Positions 8,889-18,003 are shown, counted from the first letter of the stretch. The stretch: DNA of 64,000 nt from Streptomyces sp. NBC_00440 (GCF_036014215.1 NZ_CP107921.1:8181501-8245500); one strand, 5' to 3'. Numbers and translations: made by a program. Notes: generated by a model from the letters alone, not told the origin.

Positions 8889-9770
8889 ATGCATGTCTTC
8901 GTCACCGGCGGTACCGGCACCATCGGCTCCGCCGTCGTCGCCGAACTCCTCGGCAACGGCCACACCGTTCTCGCACTGGCTCGCTCGGACGGCTCCGCGC
9001 AAGCCCTTGAAAGTGCTGGTGCCAAGGTGCTGCGAGGAGACCTGGCGGACCTCGACGTCCTGCGGTCCGGCGCAGCGCAGTGCGACGGCGTGATCAGTCT
9101 GGCGTTCGGACGCGACTACAGCAGTCCGGACGCTCTCGCGCAGGCCATCGCCGAGGAGAGCGCCGCTCTCGCCACGCTGGGGCAGGAACTCATCGGAAGC
9201 GACCGCCCGATCGTCACGGTCTCCGGGACTCCCTGGGTGCCGGGACGCGCCTCCACCGAGGCCGATCCGCTGCCGACCGACGGACCGGTGGGTGGTCGGG
9301 GCCGTTCGGTCAATGCACTGCTGGACCTCGCCTCGCGCGGTGTGCGCAGCACGGCTGTCCGCATGCCGCGCACGGTCCACAACGAGGGCCAGGGCGGATT
9401 CGCCGGCCTGTTGACCGATCAAGCGCGCCGCACCGGGGTGGCCGGCTACCCGGGCGACGGCACCCAGCGCTGGCCGGCCGTGCACGCGCTCGACGCAGCC
9501 GTCCTGTTCCGGCTGGCCCTTGAGTCCGCACCGGCCGGGACGGCCTGGCACGCCGTCGGCGACGAGGGCGACGCGGTGCGGGACATCGCCACAGTCATCG
9601 GCCGGCGACTGGGCCTGCCGGTCGAGGAGGTTCCGCAGGAGAACTTCGGCCCGTTCGGCCCGATCTTCGCCATGGACCAGCCGGCGTCCAGCGCCCACAC
9701 CCGCGATGCCCTCGGGTGGCAGCCGACCCACTCCAGCCTCCTCGAAGACCTGGAAACCATTCAGCCCTGA
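8889..9770 (+). CDS. NAD(P)-dependent epimerase/SDR-family oxidoreductase
   Basis: A 293-residue extended short-chain dehydrogenase. The Rossmann dinucleotide motif is at the N-terminus (FVTGGTGTIGSAVV, G-x-x-G-x-x-G). The ending has the family's typical repeated-helix pattern (HTRDALGWQPTHSSLLEDL). The start was chosen because the ATG follows an AGGGAGAG ribosome site and lies directly after the operators; a longer in-frame start would run through both operators. The classical YxxxK pair is not obvious, as in the NAD-binding/NmrA-like branch. With its TetR partner broken it may be expressed constitutively; the substrate is unknown. Confidence 0.85.
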   Translation: MHVFVTGGTGTIGSAVVAELLGNGHTVLALARSDGSAQALESAGAKVLRGDLADLDVLRSGAAQCDGVISLAFGRDYSSPDALAQAIAEESAALATLGQELIGSDRPIVTVSGTPWVPGRASTEADPLPTDGPVGGRGRSVNALLDLASRGVRSTAVRMPRTVHNEGQGGFAGLLTDQARRTGVAGYPGDGTQRWPAVHALDAAVLFRLALESAPAGTAWHAVGDEGDAVRDIATVIGRRLGLPVEEVPQENFGPFGPIFAMDQPASSAHTRDALGWQPTHSSLLEDLETIQP

Positions 9771-9888
9771 CGCACACCGTCCAGGGGACCGGACGGGGTC
9801 GGCTCAATGGGTCACTGGCAATGGGCCAGTACGCCCGGTACCGGGACGCTCCAATTTGCCGTGGGCGACTGCCTGCTGAGCGGATCCC

Positions 9889-10655
9889 TCAGCGGTTGAC
9901 TTCGAGGTTCGTCAGGACGAGCAGGGCGCGCAGGAGGCAGGTGGCGCGGGCCGGTTCGGTGCGGAGTTTGGTGAGGATCCGCCAATTCTTGAGGTGGGCG
10001 AAGCCGTGCTCGACCGGTGCGCGTCCGTTGGCGAGGACGCGGTTGGCGGTCTTCTGGCCGGGGCGAGCTTGTGGGTGCGGGTGGCGTGGAAGCCGGTGAC
10101 GATCAAGGGGTCGAGTACGCCGTTGTCCAGGCCGCGGAAGCCCAGGTCCGCCAGGGCCCCGAGGCCGGCGGCGCGCAGGTGGGCCTGGAGGTGGTCGTGG
10201 CGGGCGGCGGTGTTGTCGTGGGTGCGGCCGGGCCGGGCGGGCGGATATCCAGATCAGGCGGCCCCGCCCGTCGGTCAGGGCGAGGAAGTGCAGGCCGTGC
10301 CGGTGGTGTTTGCCGGAGTAGTTGCGCCGGTCGGCATTCCTGGTGCGGCGTTGGGTGGCGAAGAGGGTGCCGTAGATCAGGACCACCTCCCCGCCCTGCC
10401 GGGCGACCTTCTTCAGGGCGCGGTCCAGGCGCGGCGCCTGCGCGGCGAGCAGGGCAATCAGCTCGTCGCGACAGCGGCGGACGGTCGACTCGGACACGTT
10501 GTTGCCGCCGGCCATGTCGGCCAGGCGCTGGTCGTGGCGCAGCTTAGCCAGGACGATCACCGCGATCTTCCCGGGCGGCAGGATCCGCCACCTGGACCGG
10601 ATTACTTTCAGGTGACGCCGCAGCAGATCGACCAGCTTCCCACGCAGAGGCTCCA
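9889..10655 (-). pseudogene. IS5-superfamily DDE transposase (HARBI1-like), frameshifted
   Basis: The N-terminal helix-turn-helix part (RRHLKVIRSRWRILPPGK and NNVSESTVRRCRDEL) and the first DDE block (VLIYGTLFATQRR, NYSGKHHRHGLHFLAL) are in one frame. The middle block with the second Asp is in another frame (ALADLGFRGLDNG, then VTGFHATRTHKLAP). The C-terminal block returns to the first frame (ANRVLANGRAPVEHGFAHLK and RALLVLTNLEVNR). Two compensating frameshifts near 10.23 and 10.07 kb therefore garble the centre. The usual first catalytic Asp (DGT) reads YGT. The enzyme should be inactive. Its N-terminal end runs without a stop into another gene. Confidence 0.8.
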
Positions 10656-11033
10656 GCTTGGACCGCTCGCTGGCATCGATTCCCAGGGCGTCGCCGACCT
10701 GCCGGGCCATGCCCGGTCCGGCGGCCTGCCGCACGGTGGCAAGGATGCGCTGGTAGTCCGGCGGGAGCATGGTCTCCTCCATGTCCGGCGTTCGGTGCGG
10801 GACCAGCATCACCGCTCGTCCGCCCACCTGCCCGGGCGCCGGCGCGGCCGAGGCGCGTTCGTCGGCAAGCTGTTCGCTCACCCGCTCAAGAACCCGCTCC
10901 GCGACGGCGAGTCCCGCTCGGGCCGCACCTCCGCCAACTCCTTGGCGAGCAGTTCCTCACGTTCGTCCAGTTCCGCACGCCGCGCGGTGATCCGTTCCAG
11001 CAGCTCATCCGTGAAGACGTCCACCCTGTTCAC
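10656..11033 (-). pseudogene. Coiled-coil/winged-helix ORF interrupted by the adjoining transposase
   Basis: From a GTG start the frame reads FTDELLERITARRAELDERE, then a charged coiled coil. After a frameshift near 10.91 kb it continues ERVLERVSEQLADERA, then LPPDYQRILATVRQAAGPG and LEPLRGKLV. That sequence resembles a short Streptomyces protein often seen beside transposases, whose usual end after GKLVKL is a winged-helix tail. Here GKLVDLL passes directly into the transposase, so the tail is missing. The function of the family is not known to me. Confidence 0.6.
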
Positions 11034-11034
11034 G

Positions 11035-11772
11035 TCAGCAGGAGAGGTTGCCGCCCGGATCGGTGCCGAGAACGGCGACGAACTTCTTGTAGAGGTTGAT
11101 CCGGTCGTTGCGTTCGGCGGGGTTTTTGCCGTTGCACTCCAGGTCGCCGTTGATGCTGCGGATCGTCTCACCGAAGCCCCGTCCGTTGACCACCGCGTCG
11201 TGCGGGGTCGTCGTTCCGGCGCCCTTCTGGCTGTTCCAGAACCACAGGCCGGTCTCCCAGGACACGGCCGCGTCCCGCTCCACCTGGTACGGGTTGTGCA
11301 GCAGGTCGATGTGGAGGGCGTCCCCGGCCGCCTTGTAGTTGAAGTTCCAGCTCAGCTGGAGCGGGCCGCGCCCGTAGTAGGCGCTCTGGCCGGCGGGGCA
11401 GCCGTAGGGCTGACTCCGGTCGCAGTAGTGGGGGTAGTTGGCCTTGTTCTGCTCGACGACGTACCTCAGACCGCCGGTTTCGTGGCTGACGTTGGCCAAG
11501 AAGGCCGCCGCCTCGCGCTTGCGCACCGCATCGCTCCCGGTGGTGGTGAACCCCGGGTAGGTGCGAAGAGCGGTGACCAGGCCCCGGTAGGTGTAGAAGC
11601 TGTTCCTGCCAGGAAACAGCTGATCGAACTGCGCCTGGCTGACCACGAACGCCCCCGCGGCGGAGGCCGGCCCCGCCGGTACGGCGACCGCCAGCCCGCT
11701 CGCGACTGCGGCGGCGCTCAACACGGCCACAACACGCGATCGGGTCCGGGGCAAGACGCGAGGCAGGGACAT
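11035..11772 (-). CDS. Secreted GH19 chitinase
   Basis: A 245-residue secreted chitinase of glycoside hydrolase family 19, which cuts chitin by inversion. Residues 1-38 form a signal peptide (basic start, hydrophobic core, AGPASA cleavage). Catalytic Glu98 sits in the signature SHETGG, the second acid is probably Glu107 (VVEQNK), and the substrate-groove motif YYGRGPLQLSWNFNY follows. There is no separate chitin-binding domain, so this is the minimal single-domain form. The C-terminal Cys (GNLSC) fits the family's disulfide. It is flanked on both sides by mobile-element relics, so it may have moved with them. Confidence 0.93.
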   Translation of the reverse strand: MSLPRVLPRTRSRVVAVLSAAAVASGLAVAVPAGPASAAGAFVVSQAQFDQLFPGRNSFYTYRGLVTALRTYPGFTTTGSDAVRKREAAAFLANVSHETGGLRYVVEQNKANYPHYCDRSQPYGCPAGQSAYYGRGPLQLSWNFNYKAAGDALHIDLLHNPYQVERDAAVSWETGLWFWNSQKGAGTTTPHDAVVNGRGFGETIRSINGDLECNGKNPAERNDRINLYKKFVAVLGTDPGGNLSC

Positions 11773-12165
11773 CAGTTCTCCTTCGGTACGCGGACGCGGA
11801 TGCGGACGCGGTCCGGTTGGGTTTCCGGGGGCATCTCGCAGACGGAGAGCTCCGAATGCGACGTAACGACCGAAGCTTTGCAGCCATACGCCCGGAATAG
11901 CGCTCTACGTGACGGTCGGTCACCCGTTGGGAGCCCAACTCAACTCAAGTTGACGCCCCGTCCAAGCCGCCGCGGAGGACCGCTCTGCATGGGCAGGATC
12001 TGTACCCCCCCCGCATCCAATGGCCCCATAGGCCCGGTGGACGCCGGTTCCAAGCTGTTCGACGCGCAGTCCGCAACCGGTCTGCTTCGGTGTGGCATCT
12101 GCTGGCCCACCCGGACCTGGGAGATATCCGGCTCGCTGTGCTGGAGGGGTTGAGGCCGCTGATCC
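11773..12165. other. Intergenic stretch upstream of the chitinase
   Basis: It holds the chitinase 5' region and no convincing gene. No confident promoter or chitin-type direct repeat was seen. Confidence 0.5.
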
Positions 12166-12225
12166 AGCCGAAACTCAAGCGAGGCGTCCACCGCTTTGTC
12201 CAAGCCCTCGAACGCGAAGCCCTCG
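12166..12225 (+). pseudogene. IS630-family transposase fragment
   Basis: About 15 codons read LKRGVHRFVQALERE. This matches in place and spacing the IRRGVHKSVHALEKD segment near the C-terminus of the intact IS630-type transposase at 31.7-32.8 kb. Nothing else of the element is left here. Confidence 0.55.
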
Positions 12226-12301
12226 GAATGCGACCCCCGGGCCTGGCTCGCCGACCGGAACGACCGATCACGGTTGTTCGTCCGGACGAAGGACGAAGAC
12301 A

Positions 12302-12712
12302 GCGGCCGGCACCAAGGGCCTGGACCCGTGCAAGGCGTTGAGCGGCAAGCTGGGCAAGTTCCAGCTGGACTCGCCGGTGCCCGCGATTCCGGAGACCGGC
12401 GAGCGCGGATGCAACTACATGTTCCAGGGGGCCGGCGGCCCCGCGGTGACCATCAACTACTGGGACACCAAGGCATGGAAAGACGTCATCGTCGGCGGCG
12501 CCGGTGCTCCGAAGACCGCTGTCACCATTGACGGCCGGCAGGCCAAGCAAACGCGGTCCACCGGTCCGGGCCTCTGCGACGTGATCGTGCCCCTCGGGCA
12601 GCACTCCACGGCCGAAGCCGAGGCCCGTGGGCACTCAGCCACGTCCAAGGACCCGGTGTGCAAGTGGGCCAAGGACGCGGCCAGGGAAATGGTCACCAAA
12701 CTACCCAGGTAG
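12302..12712 (+). pseudogene. DUF3558 lipoprotein remnant lacking its N-terminus
   Basis: About 136 residues fit the DUF3558 domain of actinobacterial lipoproteins: LDPCKALSGKLG at the start, GCNYMF and LCDVIV with conserved Cys, and the closing VCKWAKDAAREMVTKLP. The expected signal peptide and lipobox are missing. The in-frame sequence upstream instead runs out of a transposase fragment. Without export the protein is unlikely to work. The family's role is unknown. Confidence 0.7.
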
Positions 12713-12977
12713 GAGCGGACGAGCCGTGCGTGTGAAGACGCATCGGCGTACCCCGTACGGAGGCCAGATCGGAGGGCCGTATCGGTCGTCGGTACGATCC
12801 ACGGCAACGGTCCACGCCACGGCGTGGTGCGGGGCCGCCCACGGGCGGGCAAGCGTGCGGAGGAGCGGGCGGACCGGCCGTGCGGAGACCGGCGGCGAAA
12901 GCCCCCCCCGGGCTCCGCGGTGTGACGTGCGGGACCCGGGGGCGTGGCCCTGGCTGTGACCAGGCGTCCCGGTGGTG

Positions 12978-14045
12978 TCAGTCGAGGTAGGTGTCGTACT
13001 GCTCGACGTCACCGGGCTTGAGCTGCATCTTCGGGTCGGTCTTGATGCTGGAGAGCTCCGTGCCCAGGATGCGTCCGGTGTGCTCGTCGAGGATGATCGT
13101 CCACCGCACCGTCCCCTTGAAGTCCACGCCGTACGCCTGGCCCTGGCGCCCCGCACGGTCCTTGACCGGGCCGAGGGCACGCAGGCCGGACCGCTCGGCG
13201 AGCAGGCCGTCGATCGCGGCCGTCTGGGCGGGGCCGGGCGTCCACTCACGCAGCAGCGCCTCCACGGAGTCCATCGTCCAGTACGCGCTGGCGCGGGTGT
13301 CGGGGTTCTCCTTCGCCAGGTAGTCGGCGAGGCCGCCGACGGTGGTCGGGGGCGTGCTCCGGAAGTCGGCGAACTTCTCCCATGACCCTGCCGGCAGGTG
13401 CGTGCGGTGGACGATCCGGCCGTCCTTGATGTCTTGCGCCTCACCGGTGCCGTCGGCGTTCCAGCGGTCGCGGGACTCGGTCACCGGCATCTGCTCCGGC
13501 TTGTGCTTGCCGTCGTCCCACATCCCCAGTGCCCACTCCTGGCGGTGGGTCCCGCGGTGCGCGGTGCCGGGGGAGCCGGCGAGGGCGGCGGCCCGCTCCG
13601 CGACGGTGGCGAGCGCCACGGTGGCCCGGGAGTTCTCCACCGTGAGCGGGGCGGGCGCGGCGACGGCCGTCTGACCGCTGCTGCCGGTGACGGCGAACCC
13701 CGCCACGGTCGCTGCGACGACGGCGGCCGCCGCCCCGAGGGACATCGACCGGCCGGGCGTCAGCCTGCCGAAGACCGAGGGGCGGCCGGTGGTGGAGCGG
13801 GACTTTGCGGCGCCGGACGTGACGGCCGTGTCGTTGATCTCGTTCATCAGGTGTGCTTCAAGTTCCGCGTGACGGGCGGGCGAAAGCCGGGGGGCGGCGG
13901 GCGGCGGGACCATCGCACGCAGCGCGGCGAGCTCGGTGCGCTCCCGGGCTTCCCGCCACTCCTGGCTCTCTTCCTCGTGGGTTGGGTCCGCCGGACGCCA
14001 GGACGGGGTGGTTGCGCCAGAACGGTTCCGGAACAGGGCGTTCAT
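12978..14045 (-). CDS. CU044_5270-family membrane protein, sigma-factor partner
   Basis: A 355-residue protein with a cytoplasmic N-terminal part (residues 1-107), one membrane helix near 108-128 (SLGAAAAVVAATVAGFAV) and a large outside domain. The outside part carries the pattern of the CU044_5270 family (HRQEWALGMWDDGK, ARRTHLPAGSWEKF-like and TGRILGTEL segments). Its start codon overlaps the sigma-factor stop by 4 nt, so the two are translationally coupled. By position it may sense or restrain the sigma factor, but it has no clear zinc anti-sigma motif; that role is inference. Confidence 0.8.
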   Translation of the reverse strand: MNALFRNRSGATTPSWRPADPTHEEESQEWREARERTELAALRAMVPPPAAPRLSPARHAELEAHLMNEINDTAVTSGAAKSRSTTGRPSVFGRLTPGRSMSLGAAAAVVAATVAGFAVTGSSGQTAVAAPAPLTVENSRATVALATVAERAAALAGSPGTAHRGTHRQEWALGMWDDGKHKPEQMPVTESRDRWNADGTGEAQDIKDGRIVHRTHLPAGSWEKFADFRSTPPTTVGGLADYLAKENPDTRASAYWTMDSVEALLREWTPGPAQTAAIDGLLAERSGLRALGPVKDRAGRQGQAYGVDFKGTVRWTIILDEHTGRILGTELSSIKTDPKMQLKPGDVEQYDTYLD

Positions 14046-14698
14046 GTGAGGTTCTCCTGGGTGGTTCGAGCCGGAATACTGTTTACGCGCTGTATCTGTC
14101 CGCTGCCTTGGGGAAGTTCCCGACCGGGTGCGCCCTGTGTGCCGTCGCGTCGGTCGGCCGGGCGCCCGGTGGAGTCGCGCAGCTTGGCGCGGGCGCGGGA
14201 CAGCCGGGAGCGCACGGTGCCGACGGGTATGCCCAGGGCCTCGGCGGCGGACGCGTAGTCCAGCCCGCCCCAGACACACAGGGTGAACACCTCGCGCTCG
14301 GTGCGCCGCAGCCCCTCCAGCGCTGCCTTGGCCGCCGCCAGCCGTTCGGCGTCCGCCAGCCGCCCCGTCACCTCCTCGGCGAAGTCCGCGACGATGTCCG
14401 CGCGCGGCATCCGGGCCAGGGCTCTCTGATGCCGCCGGGCCGAACGGGCCGTGTTACGCAGGACATTGGTGGCGATGCCCAGCAGCCACGGGCGCAGACT
14501 GCCGGTCTCCTCCGGGCGTAGCCGCTCGCGAGAGCGCCACGCCTCCAGATAGGTGAGGGAGACGACGTCCTGGGCCGTGGCCCAGTTTCCCGTGGACCAC
14601 AGGGCATGGCGGTACACGGCGTCCGCGTGCTCCCGGAACGCCTCGGCGAGCGCGGCCGGGTCACCTTCGCGGAGACGGGCATGGGTTGAGTGAGTCAC
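14042..14698 (-). CDS. ECF RNA polymerase sigma factor
   Basis: A 218-residue extracytoplasmic-function sigma factor. Region 2 runs from about residue 16 (AFREHADAVYRHAL, then AQDVVSLTYLEAWRS, which recognises the -10 element). Region 4 is the helix-turn-helix with LRRTEREVFTLCV and YASAAEALGIPVGTVRSRLS. There is a weakly conserved proline/basic tail. A GTG 48 nt further upstream is also in frame; I chose the later GTG because the upstream DNA forms two overlapping palindromes that look like a control region. It forms an operon with the membrane protein that follows. Confidence 0.85.
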   Translation of the reverse strand: MTHSTHARLREGDPAALAEAFREHADAVYRHALWSTGNWATAQDVVSLTYLEAWRSRERLRPEETGSLRPWLLGIATNVLRNTARSARRHQRALARMPRADIVADFAEEVTGRLADAERLAAAKAALEGLRRTEREVFTLCVWGGLDYASAAEALGIPVGTVRSRLSRARAKLRDSTGRPADRRDGTQGAPGRELPQGSGQIQRVNSIPARTTQENLT

Positions 14699-14720
14699 GT
14701 GGAGTACTGTCCGACCGGTC

Positions 14721-14747
14721 TCACGGGTTCCCGTGACGTGCGTCACG
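14721..14747. promoter_or_regulatory. Two overlapping palindromes upstream of the sigma-factor gene
   Basis: TCACGGG-TT-CCCGTGA (14721-14736) and CGTGACG-TG-CGTCACG (14732-14747) are both perfect and share five bases. They lie just upstream of the chosen start and look like alternative or paired operator sites. Confidence 0.55.
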
Positions 14748-15252
14748 GGCCCTGGGCGGAGGTGCGCTGGAGCCGGACTCGCACCGAACCGGGGAAGAGA
14801 AAAGCATCTGACAGCACCTGGACGACATGCCGTAGGCAGGCTTGGTGAACGAACAGGCTGTTCGCACTCTCGCCCCCCGCCTTCAGGCCGACTTCTGGTC
14901 CCGCCCGGCCTCCACGATCAGAGTCCCGGTGTGGCTCTGGACCCCGGCGCCGGGATCACCACCTTCGCCTACGGCTCGGCCGATGTCACCGCGGTCACGC
15001 AGAACACCGTGCCCAGGGGGCGCCGGCGACCCGGTGACGCGCTTGTCGGAGAAGAACAGTGTCGCCATCGCCTCCAAGGAGTGACGCCCGCCGCATCCTG
15101 CTCGCCCTGTGAGGCTGAGCGGCCGCTCGATACGGCGGACCCCGGCACAGGAGACCCAGCTGGCCGTCCCCGTACGCGAAACCCCGCTCGCCTCTCACCG
15201 GAGGCGGGCGGGGTTTGCGCTCGCCGGCCCGGACCAGGCCCGCGCCGCGGTG
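14748..15252. other. Intergenic stretch with a possible gene relic
   Basis: On the plus strand a short protein-like run (ALDPGAGITTFAYGSADVTA) appears near 14.94 kb, and another frame ends GDPVTRLSEKNSVAIASKE with a stop at 15084. They could be two halves of one frameshifted gene end. The protein is not recognised and no start is visible. Confidence 0.35.
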
Positions 15253-15900
15253 TCAGGCCCGCAGGTACGCCAGCACCGCGAGGACCCGGCGGTGCCCCTG
15301 AGTGGCCACCGGAAGGTCCAGCTTGGTGAAGATGTTGCCGATGTGCTTGTTCACGGCCGCCTCGCTGATGAACAGCTGCTTGGCCAGGATCGCGTTGGTG
15401 CGCCCCTCCGCGATCAGCGAGAGAACCTCGCGCTCCCGGGCGCTGAGCCGCTCCAGCGGGTCATGGCGCAGCTGGACCAGCTGGTGGATGACCTCGGGGT
15501 CCACCACCGTTCCGCCGGCGGCGACCCGCTCGATCGCGGCCGTGAAGTCCGCCACCGCGCCCACCCGCTCCTTGAGCAGATAGCCCACCCCCGCACCGCC
15601 GCCCGAGTCCAGCAGGCGCAGGGCGTACGAGCGTTCCACGTACTGGCTGAGCACGAGCACAGGCAGCTTGGGGAACTCCCCGCGCAGTTCGACCGACGCC
15701 CGCAGCCCGTCGTCGCCGAGCGACGGCGGCATCCGTACGTCGGTGACGATCAGATCCGGGCGGTCGGCGCGGACCGCGGCAAGCAGAGCGTCGGCATCGC
15801 CGACCGCCGCCACCACGTCGTGTCCGACCCGTTCGAGCAGCCCGACCAGGCCTTCGCGCAACAGAACGGCGTCCTCGGCCACGATCAGGCGAAGCGACAC
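15253..15900 (-). CDS. NarL/LuxR-type response regulator
   Basis: A 215-residue two-component regulator. The receiver domain has the acidic pocket (E9, D10), phosphoacceptor Asp54 (DLIVTDVRMPP) and the conserved Lys in GYLLKERVG. The C-terminal LuxR helix-turn-helix is LSAREREVLSLIAEG, then ISEAAVNKHIGNIFTKLDL. The GTG start overlaps the histidine-kinase stop by 16 nt, so kinase and regulator are coupled. The ABC exporter genes transcribed the other way from the same intergenic region are its likely targets. Confidence 0.93.
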   Translation of the reverse strand: MSLRLIVAEDAVLLREGLVGLLERVGHDVVAAVGDADALLAAVRADRPDLIVTDVRMPPSLGDDGLRASVELRGEFPKLPVLVLSQYVERSYALRLLDSGGGAGVGYLLKERVGAVADFTAAIERVAAGGTVVDPEVIHQLVQLRHDPLERLSAREREVLSLIAEGRTNAILAKQLFISEAAVNKHIGNIFTKLDLPVATQGHRRVLAVLAYLRA

Positions 15901-17102
15901 GGAACCTCCACGTGCAACAGGGTGGGACCACCGGACGGACTCGACACCCGCATCCGGCCGTCGAGAGCGGTGACCCGGTCCGCGAGCCCTGTCACGCCGC
16001 TGCCCGCGGGATCCAGCCCGCCCCGGCCGTCGTCCTTGATGTCGAGGATCAACAGATCGCAATGGTAGCGACCGTGCACCGCGGCGGTCTTGGCACCGCT
16101 GTGTTTGGCGATGTTCGTCATGGCCTCGTTTATCAGGTAGTACATCGTCGTCTCAAGCTTCCTGGGCAGCCGCTCGGGCAGTTTCAGATCCACCGTCACG
16201 GGGATCGGGAACCGGCCCGCGTAGTCCTCGATCGCCGCGACGAGCCCGTGATCGGCGAGCACCGGTGGGTTCAGACCCCGGATCAGAGCCCGCAACTCCT
16301 TGTGTACGGTCGACAGCTGACGCTCGGCCTGGGTGAGCAGCTCGTCCTGGGACGAGCCCGGCCCGGTGTCCAGGCGCATCAGACCCAGCGTCATACCCAG
16401 CGACACCAGGTGCTGCTGGGCTCCGTCGTGGAGGTCCCGCTCGATACGGATCCGCTCGGCGTCGAAGGAGTCCAGAAGCCGCGACTGGGAGGCGCGCACC
16501 TCACGCAGCTCCTCGCCGAGCTCCCGGTCCCGCGGGGCGAGGAAGGAACGGGCCATGGCGGCACGGGCCCCCGCCCACGAGGTCACCGTGTACGGCGTGG
16601 AGAGCAGCACCAGTACCCCGAACACCGTCCACGGCCAGGTGTCACCGTCCGTCGAGGCGATGGTCGTGGCCGGCAGCCCGAACGAGAAACCGAGCACCAT
16701 CAGGTCGAGCCACCACAGGGCGACGGCCGACAGCAGCGTGAACATCAACTCCCGCCACGTCGCCTGCTCCTTGAGCCGGGTGGAGACCCAGCCGCGCAGC
16801 CCCGGGGCCTCCGGGACACGGTGCGGGTCGCTGACGTGGTCGAGGTCGACGAGGCGCAGCCGACGGCGCTCCACCGTGGCGACCACGGTGGAGGCGAAGA
16901 CCAGGCCGACCAGGGGCGCGACACCGATCAGTGCGACCAGGAAGATCAGGCCCGCGGCCAGGCCGAGGGTGAAGACGAGGACCGCCACCGCCCCGACCAG
17001 GACACCGCCGCTCAGATACGCGAGGGACCGCCAGGGCCAGCTGGAGGTCAGAAAGCTCAGCGGCCGCTGAGCCATGGCCTGCCAGGCCGTTGTGGGTTGC
17101 AT
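15885..17102 (-). CDS. Sensor histidine kinase (DesK/NarX-like, HisKA_3)
   Basis: A 405-residue membrane kinase. Four hydrophobic helices occur at about 28-46, 50-75, 120-145 and 158-178, with very short outside loops, so it probably senses an intramembrane or cell-envelope signal. The phosphoacceptor is His225 in ERIRIERDLHDGAQQHL. The ATPase domain has the N-box (INEAMTNIAKHSGA) and G-boxes (IKDDGRGGLDPAGSGVTGLADR). It would phosphorylate Asp54 of the regulator encoded directly after it. Together with the divergent ABC exporter this matches antibiotic- or envelope-stress detoxification modules. Confidence 0.93.
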   Translation of the reverse strand: MQPTTAWQAMAQRPLSFLTSSWPWRSLAYLSGGVLVGAVAVLVFTLGLAAGLIFLVALIGVAPLVGLVFASTVVATVERRRLRLVDLDHVSDPHRVPEAPGLRGWVSTRLKEQATWRELMFTLLSAVALWWLDLMVLGFSFGLPATTIASTDGDTWPWTVFGVLVLLSTPYTVTSWAGARAAMARSFLAPRDRELGEELREVRASQSRLLDSFDAERIRIERDLHDGAQQHLVSLGMTLGLMRLDTGPGSSQDELLTQAERQLSTVHKELRALIRGLNPPVLADHGLVAAIEDYAGRFPIPVTVDLKLPERLPRKLETTMYYLINEAMTNIAKHSGAKTAAVHGRYHCDLLILDIKDDGRGGLDPAGSGVTGLADRVTALDGRMRVSSPSGGPTLLHVEVPCRFA

Positions 17103-17152
17103 ACGGCCAACGTACCCATGCGGTCCCTTCCGGATCTCCGGGAAGCCCGGAA

Positions 17153-17182
17153 GGTAGAGCTGCCTCTACCTCAGGAGTAGAG
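17153..17182. promoter_or_regulatory. Candidate response-regulator binding site in the divergent promoter
   Basis: GGTAGAG-CTGC-CTCTACC is a perfect inverted repeat, followed at once by a third GTAGAG copy that pairs again with the CTCTAC arm. Its position between the kinase and exporter genes makes it a good target for the adjacent regulator. Confidence 0.5.
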
Positions 17183-17227
17183 AGCAGGTCAGTGCCCCGG
17201 TCGCCCCCGGCGCAGTGGAATCAAGGC

Positions 17228-17998
17228 ATGACGACGACGAGCCACCCCACCCCCACGCAGGACGCGGTCGAACTCCACGATGTGCGCAAGGTCCACGGCA
17301 CCGGCGGACGGCAGGTCACCGCTCTGGACGGCGTCTCGTTCTCCTTCCGCCGCGGCACCTTCACCGCGATCATGGGCCCCTCCGGTTCCGGCAAGTCGAC
17401 CCTGCTGCAGTGCGCGGCCGGTCTTGAGCAGCCGTCCGACGGGCAGATCATCCTGGCCGGCGTGGACATCGGCCGCCAGAACGAGACGCAGCGCACGGAA
17501 CTGCGACGCAAGCACGTCGGCTTCGTATTCCAGGCCTTCAACCTGGTGGAGTCCCTGACGGCGGCACAGAACGTGGAGCTGCCGTCCCGGTTCGCCGGCT
17601 GCAAGGTCAGCCGCGAGCAGGTCTCCACGGCGCTCGCCTCCGTGGGGCTCGCCGACCGAGCCGGGCACTGGCCCAGCGAGATGTCCGGCGGCCAGCAGCA
17701 GCGCGTAGCCCTCGCCCGTGCCCTCGTCACCCGGCCCGACGTCCTCTTCGCGGACGAGCCGACCGGCGCCCTGGACACCGTCACCTCCCGCGAGGTGCTG
17801 CGGATGATGCGGATGCTGGTCGACCGCGAGGGTCAGACCACCCTGATGGTCACCCACGACCCGGTCGCCGCCGCCCACGCCGACGTCGTCGTCTTCCTCA
17901 AGGACGGCCGGATCGCCGACCGTATCCACCTCGACCACCAAGTCGGCGCCGACAAGGCCGCGGCGATCGCCACCCACATGGCCCGGCTGGAGGCCTGA
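17228..17998 (+). CDS. ABC exporter ATPase (MacB/LolD-like)
   Basis: A 256-residue ATPase of the type that pairs with FtsX-like permeases. Walker A is GPSGSGKST (about 50-58), then the Q-loop in VGFVFQAFNL, the signature MSGGQQQR near 152, Walker B DVLFADEPTG near 172-181, and the switch His in MVTHDP. The ATG was chosen because the upstream extension runs through the divergent promoter. The permease gene starts 5 nt after its end. It powers a mechanotransmission-type exporter or resistance pump. Confidence 0.93.
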   Translation: MTTTSHPTPTQDAVELHDVRKVHGTGGRQVTALDGVSFSFRRGTFTAIMGPSGSGKSTLLQCAAGLEQPSDGQIILAGVDIGRQNETQRTELRRKHVGFVFQAFNLVESLTAAQNVELPSRFAGCKVSREQVSTALASVGLADRAGHWPSEMSGGQQQRVALARALVTRPDVLFADEPTGALDTVTSREVLRMMRMLVDREGQTTLMVTHDPVAAAHADVVVFLKDGRIADRIHLDHQVGADKAAAIATHMARLEA

Positions 17999-18003
17999 CC
18001 GAC

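Noticed and set aside
12092..12712. The full open frame around the DUF3558 segment as one intact gene
   Set aside because: Its first 70 codons run through an IS630 fragment in another frame and contain no signal peptide, so only the C-terminal part is gene-like.
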